From: Candidatus Pacearchaeota archaeon
Lineage (GTDB): Archaea > Nanobdellota > Nanobdellia > Pacearchaeales > GW2011-AR1
DNA: 9,663 bases
Reading direction: 5' to 3'
Assembly: GCA_023142835.1 (NCBI GenBank)
Contig: JAGLIS010000021.1
Span: 1 to 9,663, forward strand
Shown here: positions 1 to 5,190 of the stretch, in pieces
How positions within the stretch are numbered: the first letter of the stretch is position 1
Layout of the letters: every line of letters begins with the position of its first letter
The notes under the pieces: generated by a model
Databases searched by the model: none
Seen by the model: only the letters and a program-made list of their open reading frames with translations
Told to the model about the DNA's origin: nothing
Made by a program: the position numbers and the translations under genes

Positions 1-597
1 CTTGGTTCGGCTTCGATTGGAATTCTTGGGAAGGATTGTGTTGTGATTATTTCTGATAGACGGCAGAAGGATGTTTTGATTATTGAGGATTCGGCGAATA
101 AGATTAATGAGATTGATGAGCATATCATTGCGGTTTCGGCAGGGATTACTTCTGACGCGAGGGTTCTCGTTGAGAAAGCTAGAATGAGTTCCCAGCAACA
201 TAGGATGACTTATGATTCTGCACCAATTACTGAGTCAGTTATTAGGGATGTAGCGGACATTCAACAGCAGTTTACGCAGTATGGAGGGGTCAGACCTTTT
301 GGGGTTTCGATGATGTTTGGAGGATACAATGGCGAACCTGTTCTTTATACTGTTGATATCACTGGGAATTATTTAAAGTATAAGGCTAATGCTATTGGTG
401 AGAATGATGAGAAGATTAAGAAACTTTTGAAAGAAAGGTATACTAAGGATTTGAGTTCTCGTGAAGCTATAAAGTTGGGACTTGATATCTTTAAGGAAGT
501 TCAAGGGGAAAATTTTAGTATTGACAAATTTGACGTGGGAATTGTAAAGGAAGGTAAGATTGAGAAGTTGCAGGGTAAGGAATTGGAAATTAAGTAA
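1..597 (+). CDS. psmA: 20S proteasome alpha subunit (PsmA), 5' end missing
   Basis: This is the structural alpha subunit of the archaeal 20S proteasome. It forms the outer heptameric rings that gate substrate entry and dock ATPase activators; it has no protease active site. The frame is open from base 1 and 198 residues are visible. The N-terminal gate region (roughly 35-40 residues) lies upstream of the window, so the GTG at 43 is internal and not the start. Recognisable segments are SIGILGKDCVV and the strongly conserved TQYGGVRPFGVS (about 78-89), then YKANAIG and DLSSREAIKLG. The lysine in SANKINEID (visible residue 34) sits where the activator-pocket lysine lies in Thermoplasma PsmA; that equivalence is by eye. 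The following SBDS gene starts 31 nt after the stop, which matches the conserved archaeal psmA-SBDS-exosome order. The identification is secure; only the 5' end is unknown. Confidence 0.96.
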   Translation, partial: LGSASIGILGKDCVVIISDRRQKDVLIIEDSANKINEIDEHIIAVSAGITSDARVLVEKARMSSQQHRMTYDSAPITESVIRDVADIQQQFTQYGGVRPFGVSMMFGGYNGEPVLYTVDITGNYLKYKANAIGENDEKIKKLLKERYTKDLSSREAIKLGLDIFKEVQGENFSIDKFDVGIVKEGKIEKLQGKELEIK

Positions 598-599
598 GA

Positions 600-607
600 T
601 TAATAAA
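600..607 (+). promoter_or_regulatory. TATA-like box for SBDS gene
   Basis: TTAATAAA begins two bases after the psmA stop codon. It is centred 25.5 nt upstream of the SBDS ATG at 629, the distance expected if transcription starts at the start codon. No Shine-Dalgarno sequence lies in the 31-nt gap, which fits a leaderless SBDS transcript, possibly in addition to read-through from psmA. Confidence 0.5.
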
Positions 608-628
608 CTTCAAACTCTCATATTTGAT

Positions 629-1297
629 ATGGTAGATACTGTTGCACGGATAAAAAAGGAGGGAAAGCATTTTGAGATTCTTGTAGATTTGGATGAGGCT
701 ATGAAGGTTAAGAAAGGTGAAGGAAACTTGGATGTTGCTGTTTTGACTAATGCTGTTTTCCATAATTTGAAATCTGGTGAACATGCTTCTGAAAATGAAT
801 TAAGGGATGCATTTGGTAGTAAGGATTTTCTTACGGTTGCGGAGAAAATTATTAGGAATGGTGAGGTTGTTAGAACGACTGACTCGATTAAGGCTGAGCA
901 TGAACAGAAGTATAAACAGGTGGTTGATTTTCTTTCGAGAAATGCGGTTTCTGCGGAAGGGAGACCTTATACGCCAGATAGGATTATGAAAGCGTTGGAG
1001 GAAGCTAAGGTTAGTGTTAAAAATAAGCCTATTGAATCGCAGGTTAGTGAGATTATTGATCAGTTGTCTAAGGTATTACCGATAAAGATTGAGTTGAAAA
1101 AGGTTCGGCTGACGATTCCAGCAATTCATACGGGTAGGGCATACGGGATTGTTAAGGAATTTATGGTTGAGGAGAAATGGGAAAATAATGGTAATTTAGA
1201 TGTAGTTGTGGAGATGCCGACTGCATTGATTTTTGATTTTTATGATAGGATTAATGGGGCGACGCATGGTAGTGTACTCTCGGAAGAACTAAAATAG
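629..1297 (+). CDS. SBDS / Sdo1 ribosome maturation protein
   Basis: This is the archaeal homologue of Shwachman-Bodian-Diamond syndrome protein. In eukaryotes the family helps release the anti-association factor eIF6 from the large ribosomal subunit; archaeal members are thought to act in ribosome maturation too. The 222-residue product from ATG 629 begins MVDTVARIKKEGKHFEILVD, which matches the family N-terminus. Next come the FYSH-domain segments, then SRNAVSAEGRPYTPDRIMKA and ALEEAKV of the central helical domain. The C-terminal domain includes IPAIHTGRAYGIV, and the protein ends in ATHGSVLSEELK, as archaeal members do (THG plus a short tail). An in-frame ATG at 560 would add 23 residues with no family similarity and overlap psmA, so 629 is preferred. 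A TATA-like box sits exactly where a leaderless start would need it. Usual archaeal length is about 230, so this copy looks complete. Confidence 0.93.
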   Translation: MVDTVARIKKEGKHFEILVDLDEAMKVKKGEGNLDVAVLTNAVFHNLKSGEHASENELRDAFGSKDFLTVAEKIIRNGEVVRTTDSIKAEHEQKYKQVVDFLSRNAVSAEGRPYTPDRIMKALEEAKVSVKNKPIESQVSEIIDQLSKVLPIKIELKKVRLTIPAIHTGRAYGIVKEFMVEEKWENNGNLDVVVEMPTALIFDFYDRINGATHGSVLSEELK

Positions 1298-1432
1298 TAA
1301 AAGGTCTGAAGAGATTGAGTGAGGAATTGAAACAGTAAATATTTTTAGAGAGGTTGAAATCTTAAGGTGTAGCTTTAAACAATATCTTGTTTTATTATGT
1401 CTAATTTAATTTGGTGCTAACATTTCAAAAAA

Positions 1433-1452
1433 TACTTAAATCCCTAATCGTT
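1433..1452 (+). promoter_or_regulatory. Weak TATA plus TAATCGTT element
   Basis: TACTTAAA (1433-1440), preceded by an A-rich stretch that could serve as the BRE, is centred 25.5 nt before the ATG at 1462. TAATCGTT (1445-1452) begins 17 nt before that ATG. The same octamer begins 17 nt before the ATG at 2119. The TATA match is weaker than at the other promoters here. Confidence 0.35.
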
Positions 1453-1461
1453 TGAATAATT

Positions 1462-1851
1462 ATGAAGTTTATTGATACTAGAGAATACAATGGATTTAAG
1501 ACAGAATTTTTTATCTTACCAAAAACAGAGAAATTTCTGCTTGAACAAGGAATAAATATCAAGGATTATTTAATGGATAGTTTTCATTGGTATAATCATA
1601 TGATTTTTGATTTGCTCGATCCTAATTTAGATGAAAATTGGTCTGAAGAAAAAGAAACTCGCAGAAATTTCAAAGTTGTTTTCTGTGGGATAATTGAAAG
1701 ACAGACTAACGAACCAGAAGGTCTTGTTAAAGAAGGTCTTGTTGAAGATTTTGAGTTTGATAAATCAAAAGTTCTTAATGATATTCATACACCAATCCAT
1801 CTAGAAAACAAAAGCTCTTTCGCTATTCGAGAAAAAATTCTTATTGATTAG
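1462..1851 (+). CDS. Hypothetical protein, 129 aa
   Basis: I do not recognise this protein. It is a soluble-looking, charged 129-residue product with an aromatic patch, SFHWYNHMIFDLLDP (about 40-54), and no signal peptide or membrane segment. A 13-nt direct repeat (AGAAGGTCTTGTT at 1716-1728 and 1731-1743, period 15) gives EGLVK-EGLVE at residues 87-95. Codon use is richer in AAA, GAA and TTT than the G-rich coding strands of SBDS and enolase. It sits between SBDS and the exosome operon, where archaea usually have no extra gene. It has its own promoter-like sequence and no Shine-Dalgarno, so a leaderless transcript is likely. Support for it being a real gene is the open frame in AT-rich DNA, the placed promoter and the element shared with the next gene. 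Function is unknown. Confidence 0.65.
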   Translation: MKFIDTREYNGFKTEFFILPKTEKFLLEQGINIKDYLMDSFHWYNHMIFDLLDPNLDENWSEEKETRRNFKVVFCGIIERQTNEPEGLVKEGLVEDFEFDKSKVLNDIHTPIHLENKSSFAIREKILID

Positions 1852-1873
1852 AACACACCAAATTGAACTCTGT

Positions 1874-1900
1874 GGTTTGCTTCGCAAATCCTCAGGGGAT
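1874..1900 (+). repeat. Hairpin pair downstream of the 129-aa gene
   Basis: GGTTTGC (1874-1880) pairs with GCAAATC (1884-1890) across a TTC loop: 7 bp with one G-U. A second, competing hairpin, ATCC (1888-1891) with GGAT (1897-1900), overlaps its 3' arm. It lies 22 nt after the stop codon at 1851, so it may mark the 3' end of that transcript. There is no T-tract directly behind it. A perfect GTTTAAAC palindrome follows at 1906-1913. Confidence 0.45.
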
Positions 1901-1962
1901 GGTTTGTTTAAACTAGATGATGAACATAGAGTTATTTTATTCTAAGATAACTAATATTATTC

Positions 1963-2093
1963 TAAATCTTTCGTTAAGATTTTGTTAGGCAATGTTATGT
2001 AATGATTTTGTGATAATTTTCTTTTATTATTTCTGTGAAATAGTTAAAAAATAAGTTATTAACTTTTAAGTAGTAAAATAAACGAAAGATTTA
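1963..2093. repeat. 13-bp perfect inverted repeat, 105-nt spacer
   Basis: TAAATCTTTCGTT at 1963-1975 is the exact reverse complement of AACGAAAGATTTA at 2081-2093. The right arm runs into the TATA box of the 2119 gene. The left arm would present the same BRE-side sequence to the opposite strand. The spacer is AT-rich with no gene. This could be a symmetric regulator site, the trace of a divergent promoter, or a remnant end of an inserted segment; the sequence does not decide between them. Confidence 0.55.
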
Positions 2094-2109
2094 TAAAGAT
2101 TTAATCGTT
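2090..2109 (+). promoter_or_regulatory. TATA box plus TAATCGTT element
   Basis: TTTATAAA (2090-2097) is a consensus archaeal TATA box centred 25.5 nt upstream of ATG 2119, with purine-rich CGAAAGA in the BRE position. TAATCGTT (2102-2109) begins 17 nt before the ATG, the same placement as in front of the 1462 gene. No Shine-Dalgarno is present, so a leaderless transcript is predicted. Confidence 0.6.
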
Positions 2110-2118
2110 ATATTTGTT

Positions 2119-2382
2119 ATGAAAAATAAATTGGAAACATTAGAGGATAAATCTAATAAGCCAAATCCAAATCAGTGGTTACCGATTTGGGGAGTTGGTC
2201 AAATTATAAAAGATTTAAAAAATGGTAACCCGACAATAATCACCAAAAAAACTAGTGATGGAATTGAAGGGAGAAATCCATTTATATATACGGGAATTGT
2301 GCTTTATCAATCACTTTCAATAGTGTTAGCAACTAAGGGAACACTTTATAGTTTACACCCTCTTGTAGAAAAATTATTCTAA
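2119..2382 (+). CDS. Small hypothetical protein, 87 aa, possible membrane segment
   Basis: I do not recognise a family with confidence. The 87-residue product has a charged N-terminus, then NQWLPIWGVGQIIKDLKNG (about 18-36). It also has a hydrophobic stretch from about residue 53 to 72 (NPFIYTGIVLYQSLSIVLA) that could be a single membrane helix or an amphipathic anchor. The short, tryptophan-containing motif followed by one hydrophobic segment suggests a small membrane-associated protein, but that is inference. Evidence that it is a gene: a consensus TATA box at leaderless spacing, and a 10-bp terminator-like hairpin enclosing the stop codon. It forms its own transcription unit between SBDS and the exosome operon, and shares an upstream octamer with the 1462 gene. 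Confidence 0.68.
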   Translation: MKNKLETLEDKSNKPNPNQWLPIWGVGQIIKDLKNGNPTIITKKTSDGIEGRNPFIYTGIVLYQSLSIVLATKGTLYSLHPLVEKLF

Positions 2383-2393
2383 AAATTTTTCTA
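2366..2393 (+). terminator. Hairpin over the stop codon, terminator-like
   Basis: TAGAAAAATT (2366-2375) and AATTTTTCTA (2384-2393) form a perfect 10-bp stem with an 8-nt loop that contains the TAA at 2380-2382. The 3' arm is itself a T5 tract. The position between a small gene and the rrp4 promoter fits transcription termination. Confidence 0.5.
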
Positions 2394-2417
2394 GGCAAAG
2401 CTGAAATCTAACTCTAA

Positions 2418-2434
2418 GCAGAAAACTTTATAAA
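2418..2434 (+). promoter_or_regulatory. Strong BRE/TATA promoter of exosome operon
   Basis: GCAGAAAACTTTATAAA contains a consensus TATA box (TTTATAAA, 2427-2434) with an A-rich BRE. A start site about 26 nt from the TATA centre falls near 2456, leaving a leader of about 47 nt before ATG 2504. The leader is almost pure A/T and has no clear Shine-Dalgarno. The same 17 bases occur in front of the 16S rRNA at 8837-8853. Confidence 0.72.
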
Positions 2435-2503
2435 GCGTTTTTACAAAAAATAATTATAAGATAAGAAATTGATAGTAAAAATTATAGATTATCTAATAAA
2501 TAA

Positions 2504-3229
2504 ATGGTTAAAAAAGGACGACAAATTGTTGTTCCCGGCGAAGTTGTTGCGACGGGAAATGAGTTTTTACCTGGCGACGGTGCTTATAGAGATGGGCAAG
2601 ATGTTGTAGCAGGAAGGTATGGGATTTTGGATATTCAGGAGAAGCAAGTTAGAGTAGTTCCGATTTCAGGAGCTTATTACCCTCGAAGAGGTAACACGAT
2701 TATTGGAACTATTGTAGATATTACTTTTAACGGATGGTTGATTGATTTTGGTGGGGCACAGAATGCGTTTTTGCCGGTTGCTGAAGTTCCACGATATATT
2801 AACCGAAATGAATTAAGAGAGTTTCTTGATTTTGGTGAGACTGTTGTTGTTAAGGTTTGGGATGTCAAGGCTCGAGGTATCGACGTTTCTATGAAGATGA
2901 GAGGTTTTGGAAAAATTGAAGGTGGGATGATTATTCCTGTTAATTCAAATAAGGTTCCAAGAATTATTGGGAAGGAAGGAAGTATGATTAAGTTAATTCA
3001 AGGGGCGACAGGTTGTGAGATTACTGTTGGACAGAATGGAAAGGTTTGGATTTCTGGAAAGGATGGAGATAGTGAAATTGCTACTAAAAAAATTATTGAA
3101 TTTATTGCAGAAAATATTGTTATCTCTGGTCTAACTGAAAAGGTTGAAAAGATGATTAAAGAAATGGGTTTTAAGACAAGTGGTATAGAAATCATTGCAG
3201 AAAATACTGATGAGGGAAGTGAAGAATAA
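2504..3229 (+). CDS. rrp4: Exosome cap subunit Rrp4
   Basis: Rrp4 forms the trimeric RNA-binding cap of the archaeal exosome and feeds RNA into the Rrp41/Rrp42 ring. The 241 residues carry the three expected domains. The N-terminal domain has VVPGEVVATGNEFLPGDGAY (about 9-28). The S1 domain spans about 62-132, with GTIVDITFNGWLIDFG. The KH domain carries the signature IIGKEGSMIKLIQG, whose GxxG loop is residues 156-159. The tail is short and acidic. Length is normal. It is the first gene of a compact operon; its TAA overlaps the ATG of rrp41 by one base, so translation is probably coupled. The start is fixed by the N-terminal family match and the absence of open frame upstream. The promoter matches the rRNA promoter, which suggests high, growth-linked expression. 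Confidence 0.95.
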   Translation: MVKKGRQIVVPGEVVATGNEFLPGDGAYRDGQDVVAGRYGILDIQEKQVRVVPISGAYYPRRGNTIIGTIVDITFNGWLIDFGGAQNAFLPVAEVPRYINRNELREFLDFGETVVVKVWDVKARGIDVSMKMRGFGKIEGGMIIPVNSNKVPRIIGKEGSMIKLIQGATGCEITVGQNGKVWISGKDGDSEIATKKIIEFIAENIVISGLTEKVEKMIKEMGFKTSGIEIIAENTDEGSEE

Positions 3230-3951
3230 TGGGAGAAGGAATTTATACTAAGCGGGAAGATGGAAGAGCTTTTACAGATGTTCGTTCTATGAAAGCTAAT
3301 GTTGGAATTGTCCCAAGTGCTGATGGTTCTGCTAGTTTTGAAACTGGTAAGACAAAGGCTATTGCGGTTGTTAGAGGACCTAGAACTTTGCATCCACAAC
3401 ATATGCAGAATGCACAAACTGGAATTTTGAGAGTTTCTTATGGGATGATGCCATTTTCTGTTGAAGATAGAATTAGACCTGGACCAAATAGGAGATCTGA
3501 AGAGATTAGTAAGGTTACTGAATGGGCTTTGAGTTCTGTTGTTGATTTAAGTGGTTTCCCAAATACTGTTGTTGATGTTTTTGTTCAGATTCCTCAGGCT
3601 GATGCTGGAACGAGAGTTGCAGGTATTAATGCTGCTGCTTTGGCCTTAGCTCATGCTGGAATTCCTATGAAAGAAATGGTCTCTGCTATTGGTGTTGGAA
3701 AGATTGATAAGACTCTTGTTGTTGATTTAGATAAGTTTGAGGATTCAGTTTTCCACGACGGGGAAGGTTCGACTGATATTCCTGTTGTTGTAACTTCAAG
3801 GACTAAGGAAATTGCACTTTTGCAGTTAGATGGGAAAATTTCTGTTGATGAATTTAAACAGACTATAGAAATGGCTAAAAAGGCTTGTGATGATGTTTTG
3901 AAAGTTCAGATTGATGCTTTGAAAAATATGTCGGAGGTAAAGGATGAGTAA
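3229..3951 (+). CDS. rrp41: Exosome catalytic subunit Rrp41
   Basis: Rrp41 is the RNase PH-fold subunit that carries the phosphorolytic 3'-5' exonuclease site of the archaeal exosome; with Rrp42 it forms the hexameric ring. In these 240 residues the family landmarks are clear: DGRAFTDVRSMKANVG near the start, the paired arginines R88-R89 in PGPNRRSEE, and the phosphate-loop region ADAGTRVAGINAAALALAHAG (124-144). The catalytic aspartates are in DLDKFED (D172) and STDIPV (D183). In Sulfolobus these aspartates are six positions apart; here they are eleven apart, so five residues (around SVFHDGEGS) are inserted at the active site. All key residues are kept, so activity is expected. The gene overlaps rrp4 by 1 nt and rrp42 by 8 nt. 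Confidence 0.95.
   Translation: MGEGIYTKREDGRAFTDVRSMKANVGIVPSADGSASFETGKTKAIAVVRGPRTLHPQHMQNAQTGILRVSYGMMPFSVEDRIRPGPNRRSEEISKVTEWALSSVVDLSGFPNTVVDVFVQIPQADAGTRVAGINAAALALAHAGIPMKEMVSAIGVGKIDKTLVVDLDKFEDSVFHDGEGSTDIPVVVTSRTKEIALLQLDGKISVDEFKQTIEMAKKACDDVLKVQIDALKNMSEVKDE
3933..3938 (+). promoter_or_regulatory. Shine-Dalgarno site of rrp42
   Basis: GGAGGT lies inside the end of rrp41, five bases before ATG 3944. It is the only strong Shine-Dalgarno I found in the window and it fixes the rrp42 start. It shows that internal operon genes use SD-led initiation, unlike the transcript-first genes with TATA boxes at leaderless distance. Confidence 0.8.
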
Positions 3952-4765
3952 TTTTATTATTCCTAATTTGCAGAAGGAAAAGATTGAGTCGTATTTGAAA
4001 GAAGGAAAGAGACTTGATGGACGAAAGGCTGAGGAATATAGGGAGCTTTTTGTTGAGGATGGAGTTAGTGAAAATTCTGCGAGTGCTGTTCGTGTTAGAT
4101 TTGGAAAGACGGAGGTTTTGGCAGGAGTTCATTTGGCTTTAGCTGTTCCTTATCCTGATAGTCCTGATAGTGGAACTTTTATGACTAGTGCTGAGTTACA
4201 TCCTATGGCGTCGCAACAGTTTGATATTGGTAGACCTGGGATTAATTCTGTTGAACTTGCTAGAGTTATTGATAGAGGAATTAGAGAGTCTGGATTTATT
4301 GATATGAAGAAGTTGTGTATCAAGGAAGGCGAGAAAGTTTACCAAGTTTTTGTTGATATTGTTGCTATTAATGATGACGGAAATTTGTTAGATGTTGCTG
4401 GACTTGCGGCTTTGATTGCTTTGGGAAGGGCTCGTATGCCTATCTATAATGAAGAGGAAGATAAGATTGAAGGATATAGCGAGACTGAGAAAATTCCTTT
4501 AGAGAATGATGTTCTTTCTTTTAGCATGACGTTTCACAAAGTTGGTAATGTGATTGTTGCGGATGTTGGACATGAAGAGGAAGCAATTTCCAAGTTTAGA
4601 TTGACTGTTGCTATGGGAGATAATGGGGGGGTCCCAAGGATTACGGCTATGCAGAAAGGTAAGGCTGGAACTATTTCGAGTGATGATATGGAAACTATTT
4701 TAAAGCTTGCTGAATCTAAATGGGCAGAGATGTTTCCTAAGGTAAAGGAATACGTTTTCAAATAA
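3944..4765 (+). CDS. rrp42: Exosome ring subunit Rrp42
   Basis: Rrp42 is the non-catalytic RNase PH-like partner that pairs with Rrp41 in the exosome ring and helps bind RNA. The 273-residue product has the family opening (EKIESYLKEGKRLDGRKAEEYRE), then VRFGKTEVLAGVHLALAVPYPD and MASQQFDIGRPGINSVELARVIDRGIRES. It continues with VDIVAINDDGNLLDVAGLAALIAL (about 138-160) and a C-terminal GTISSDDMETIL. Length is typical. A run of seven G at 4625-4631 encodes part of DNGGVPR and sits cleanly in frame. The start is supported by a GGAGGT five bases upstream. The stop is followed after one base by the rpoK start, so rpoK belongs to the same operon. Confidence 0.95.
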   Translation: MSNFIIPNLQKEKIESYLKEGKRLDGRKAEEYRELFVEDGVSENSASAVRVRFGKTEVLAGVHLALAVPYPDSPDSGTFMTSAELHPMASQQFDIGRPGINSVELARVIDRGIRESGFIDMKKLCIKEGEKVYQVFVDIVAINDDGNLLDVAGLAALIALGRARMPIYNEEEDKIEGYSETEKIPLENDVLSFSMTFHKVGNVIVADVGHEEEAISKFRLTVAMGDNGGVPRITAMQKGKAGTISSDDMETILKLAESKWAEMFPKVKEYVFK

Positions 4766-4766
4766 G

Positions 4767-5159
4767 ATGATGAATAAAGAATTTTCAAAATATGAGAGAG
4801 CGCGAATTATTGGGGCTCGGGGCTTGCAAATTTCTATGGATGCTCCGATTTTGATGGATATGGATGAAAAGGAATTAGATGGTGTTAATTATGATCCTTT
4901 GGTAATTGCTGAGAAAGAACTTGATAGTGGAATTTTACCTATTTCAGTTAATAGACCAATGCCTGAACGAAAAGAAGCTGATATTCAAAAAATTAAGGTT
5001 GAGGAAACTGATGGTTCAGATGCTGAGAAAGAAGAGTTTGAAAAAGAAGAAGGGATTGAAATTGCTAATGATGGGGAGATGTTAGAGCTTGTTAATTCTG
5101 GCGAAGAATCAAAAAGTGATGAGAGTTTGGAGAATGTTAGTTCTGAAGATAGAGAGTAA
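4767..5159 (+). CDS. rpoK: RNA polymerase subunit K (Rpb6 homologue) with acidic C-terminal tail
   Basis: RpoK is the archaeal counterpart of eukaryotic Rpb6 and bacterial omega; it stabilises the polymerase clamp region. Residues 7-64 match the whole family: SKYERARIIGARGLQISMDA, a short loop, DPLVIAEKELDSGILPISVNRP. Archaeal RpoK normally ends near that RP. Here about 65 more residues follow, 25 of them Asp or Glu, low in complexity and probably disordered. Eukaryotic Rpb6 also has an acidic extension, but at its N-terminus. The gene follows rrp42 after one base, which is not its usual neighbour; its usual downstream partners enolase and rps2 are nearby. ATG 4767 and ATG 4770 are both possible starts, differing by one Met. 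No frameshift is needed to make the tail. Confidence 0.92.
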   Translation: MMNKEFSKYERARIIGARGLQISMDAPILMDMDEKELDGVNYDPLVIAEKELDSGILPISVNRPMPERKEADIQKIKVEETDGSDAEKEEFEKEEGIEIANDGEMLELVNSGEESKSDESLENVSSEDRE

Positions 5160-5161
5160 GT

Positions 5162-5169
5162 TTTATTAA
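5162..5169 (+). promoter_or_regulatory. TATA-like box for enolase
   Basis: TTTATTAA, one base off the consensus, starts three bases after the rpoK stop. It is centred 25.5 nt before ATG 5191. The rest of the gap is T-rich, which may also weaken read-through from rpoK. No Shine-Dalgarno precedes the start, so a leaderless enolase transcript is plausible. Confidence 0.45.
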
Positions 5170-5190
5170 TGTTCTTTTATTTTTATTGGT

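Noticed and set aside
43..45. GTG as start of the proteasome gene
   Set aside because: The frame is open to base 1 and the preceding residues (SIGILGKDC) are conserved PsmA sequence, so the gene is merely cut by the window.
560..628. Upstream in-frame ATG of the SBDS gene
   Set aside because: It adds 23 residues without family similarity and overlaps psmA. The family N-terminus begins at 629, where a TATA-like box is correctly spaced.
1716..1743. 13-nt direct repeat as an attachment site or array
   Set aside because: It is two copies with a 15-nt period inside a coding frame, giving a repeated five-residue unit. A simple internal duplication explains it.
1917..1923. Box C-like ATGATGA, candidate C/D guide RNA
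   Set aside because: No CTGA box D or inner C'/D' pair occurs at suitable distance downstream.
2998..3417. Minus-strand open frame opposite rrp4/rrp41
   Set aside because: It is Ser-rich, low in complexity and lies fully opposite two certain genes. It has no promoter signal on that strand.
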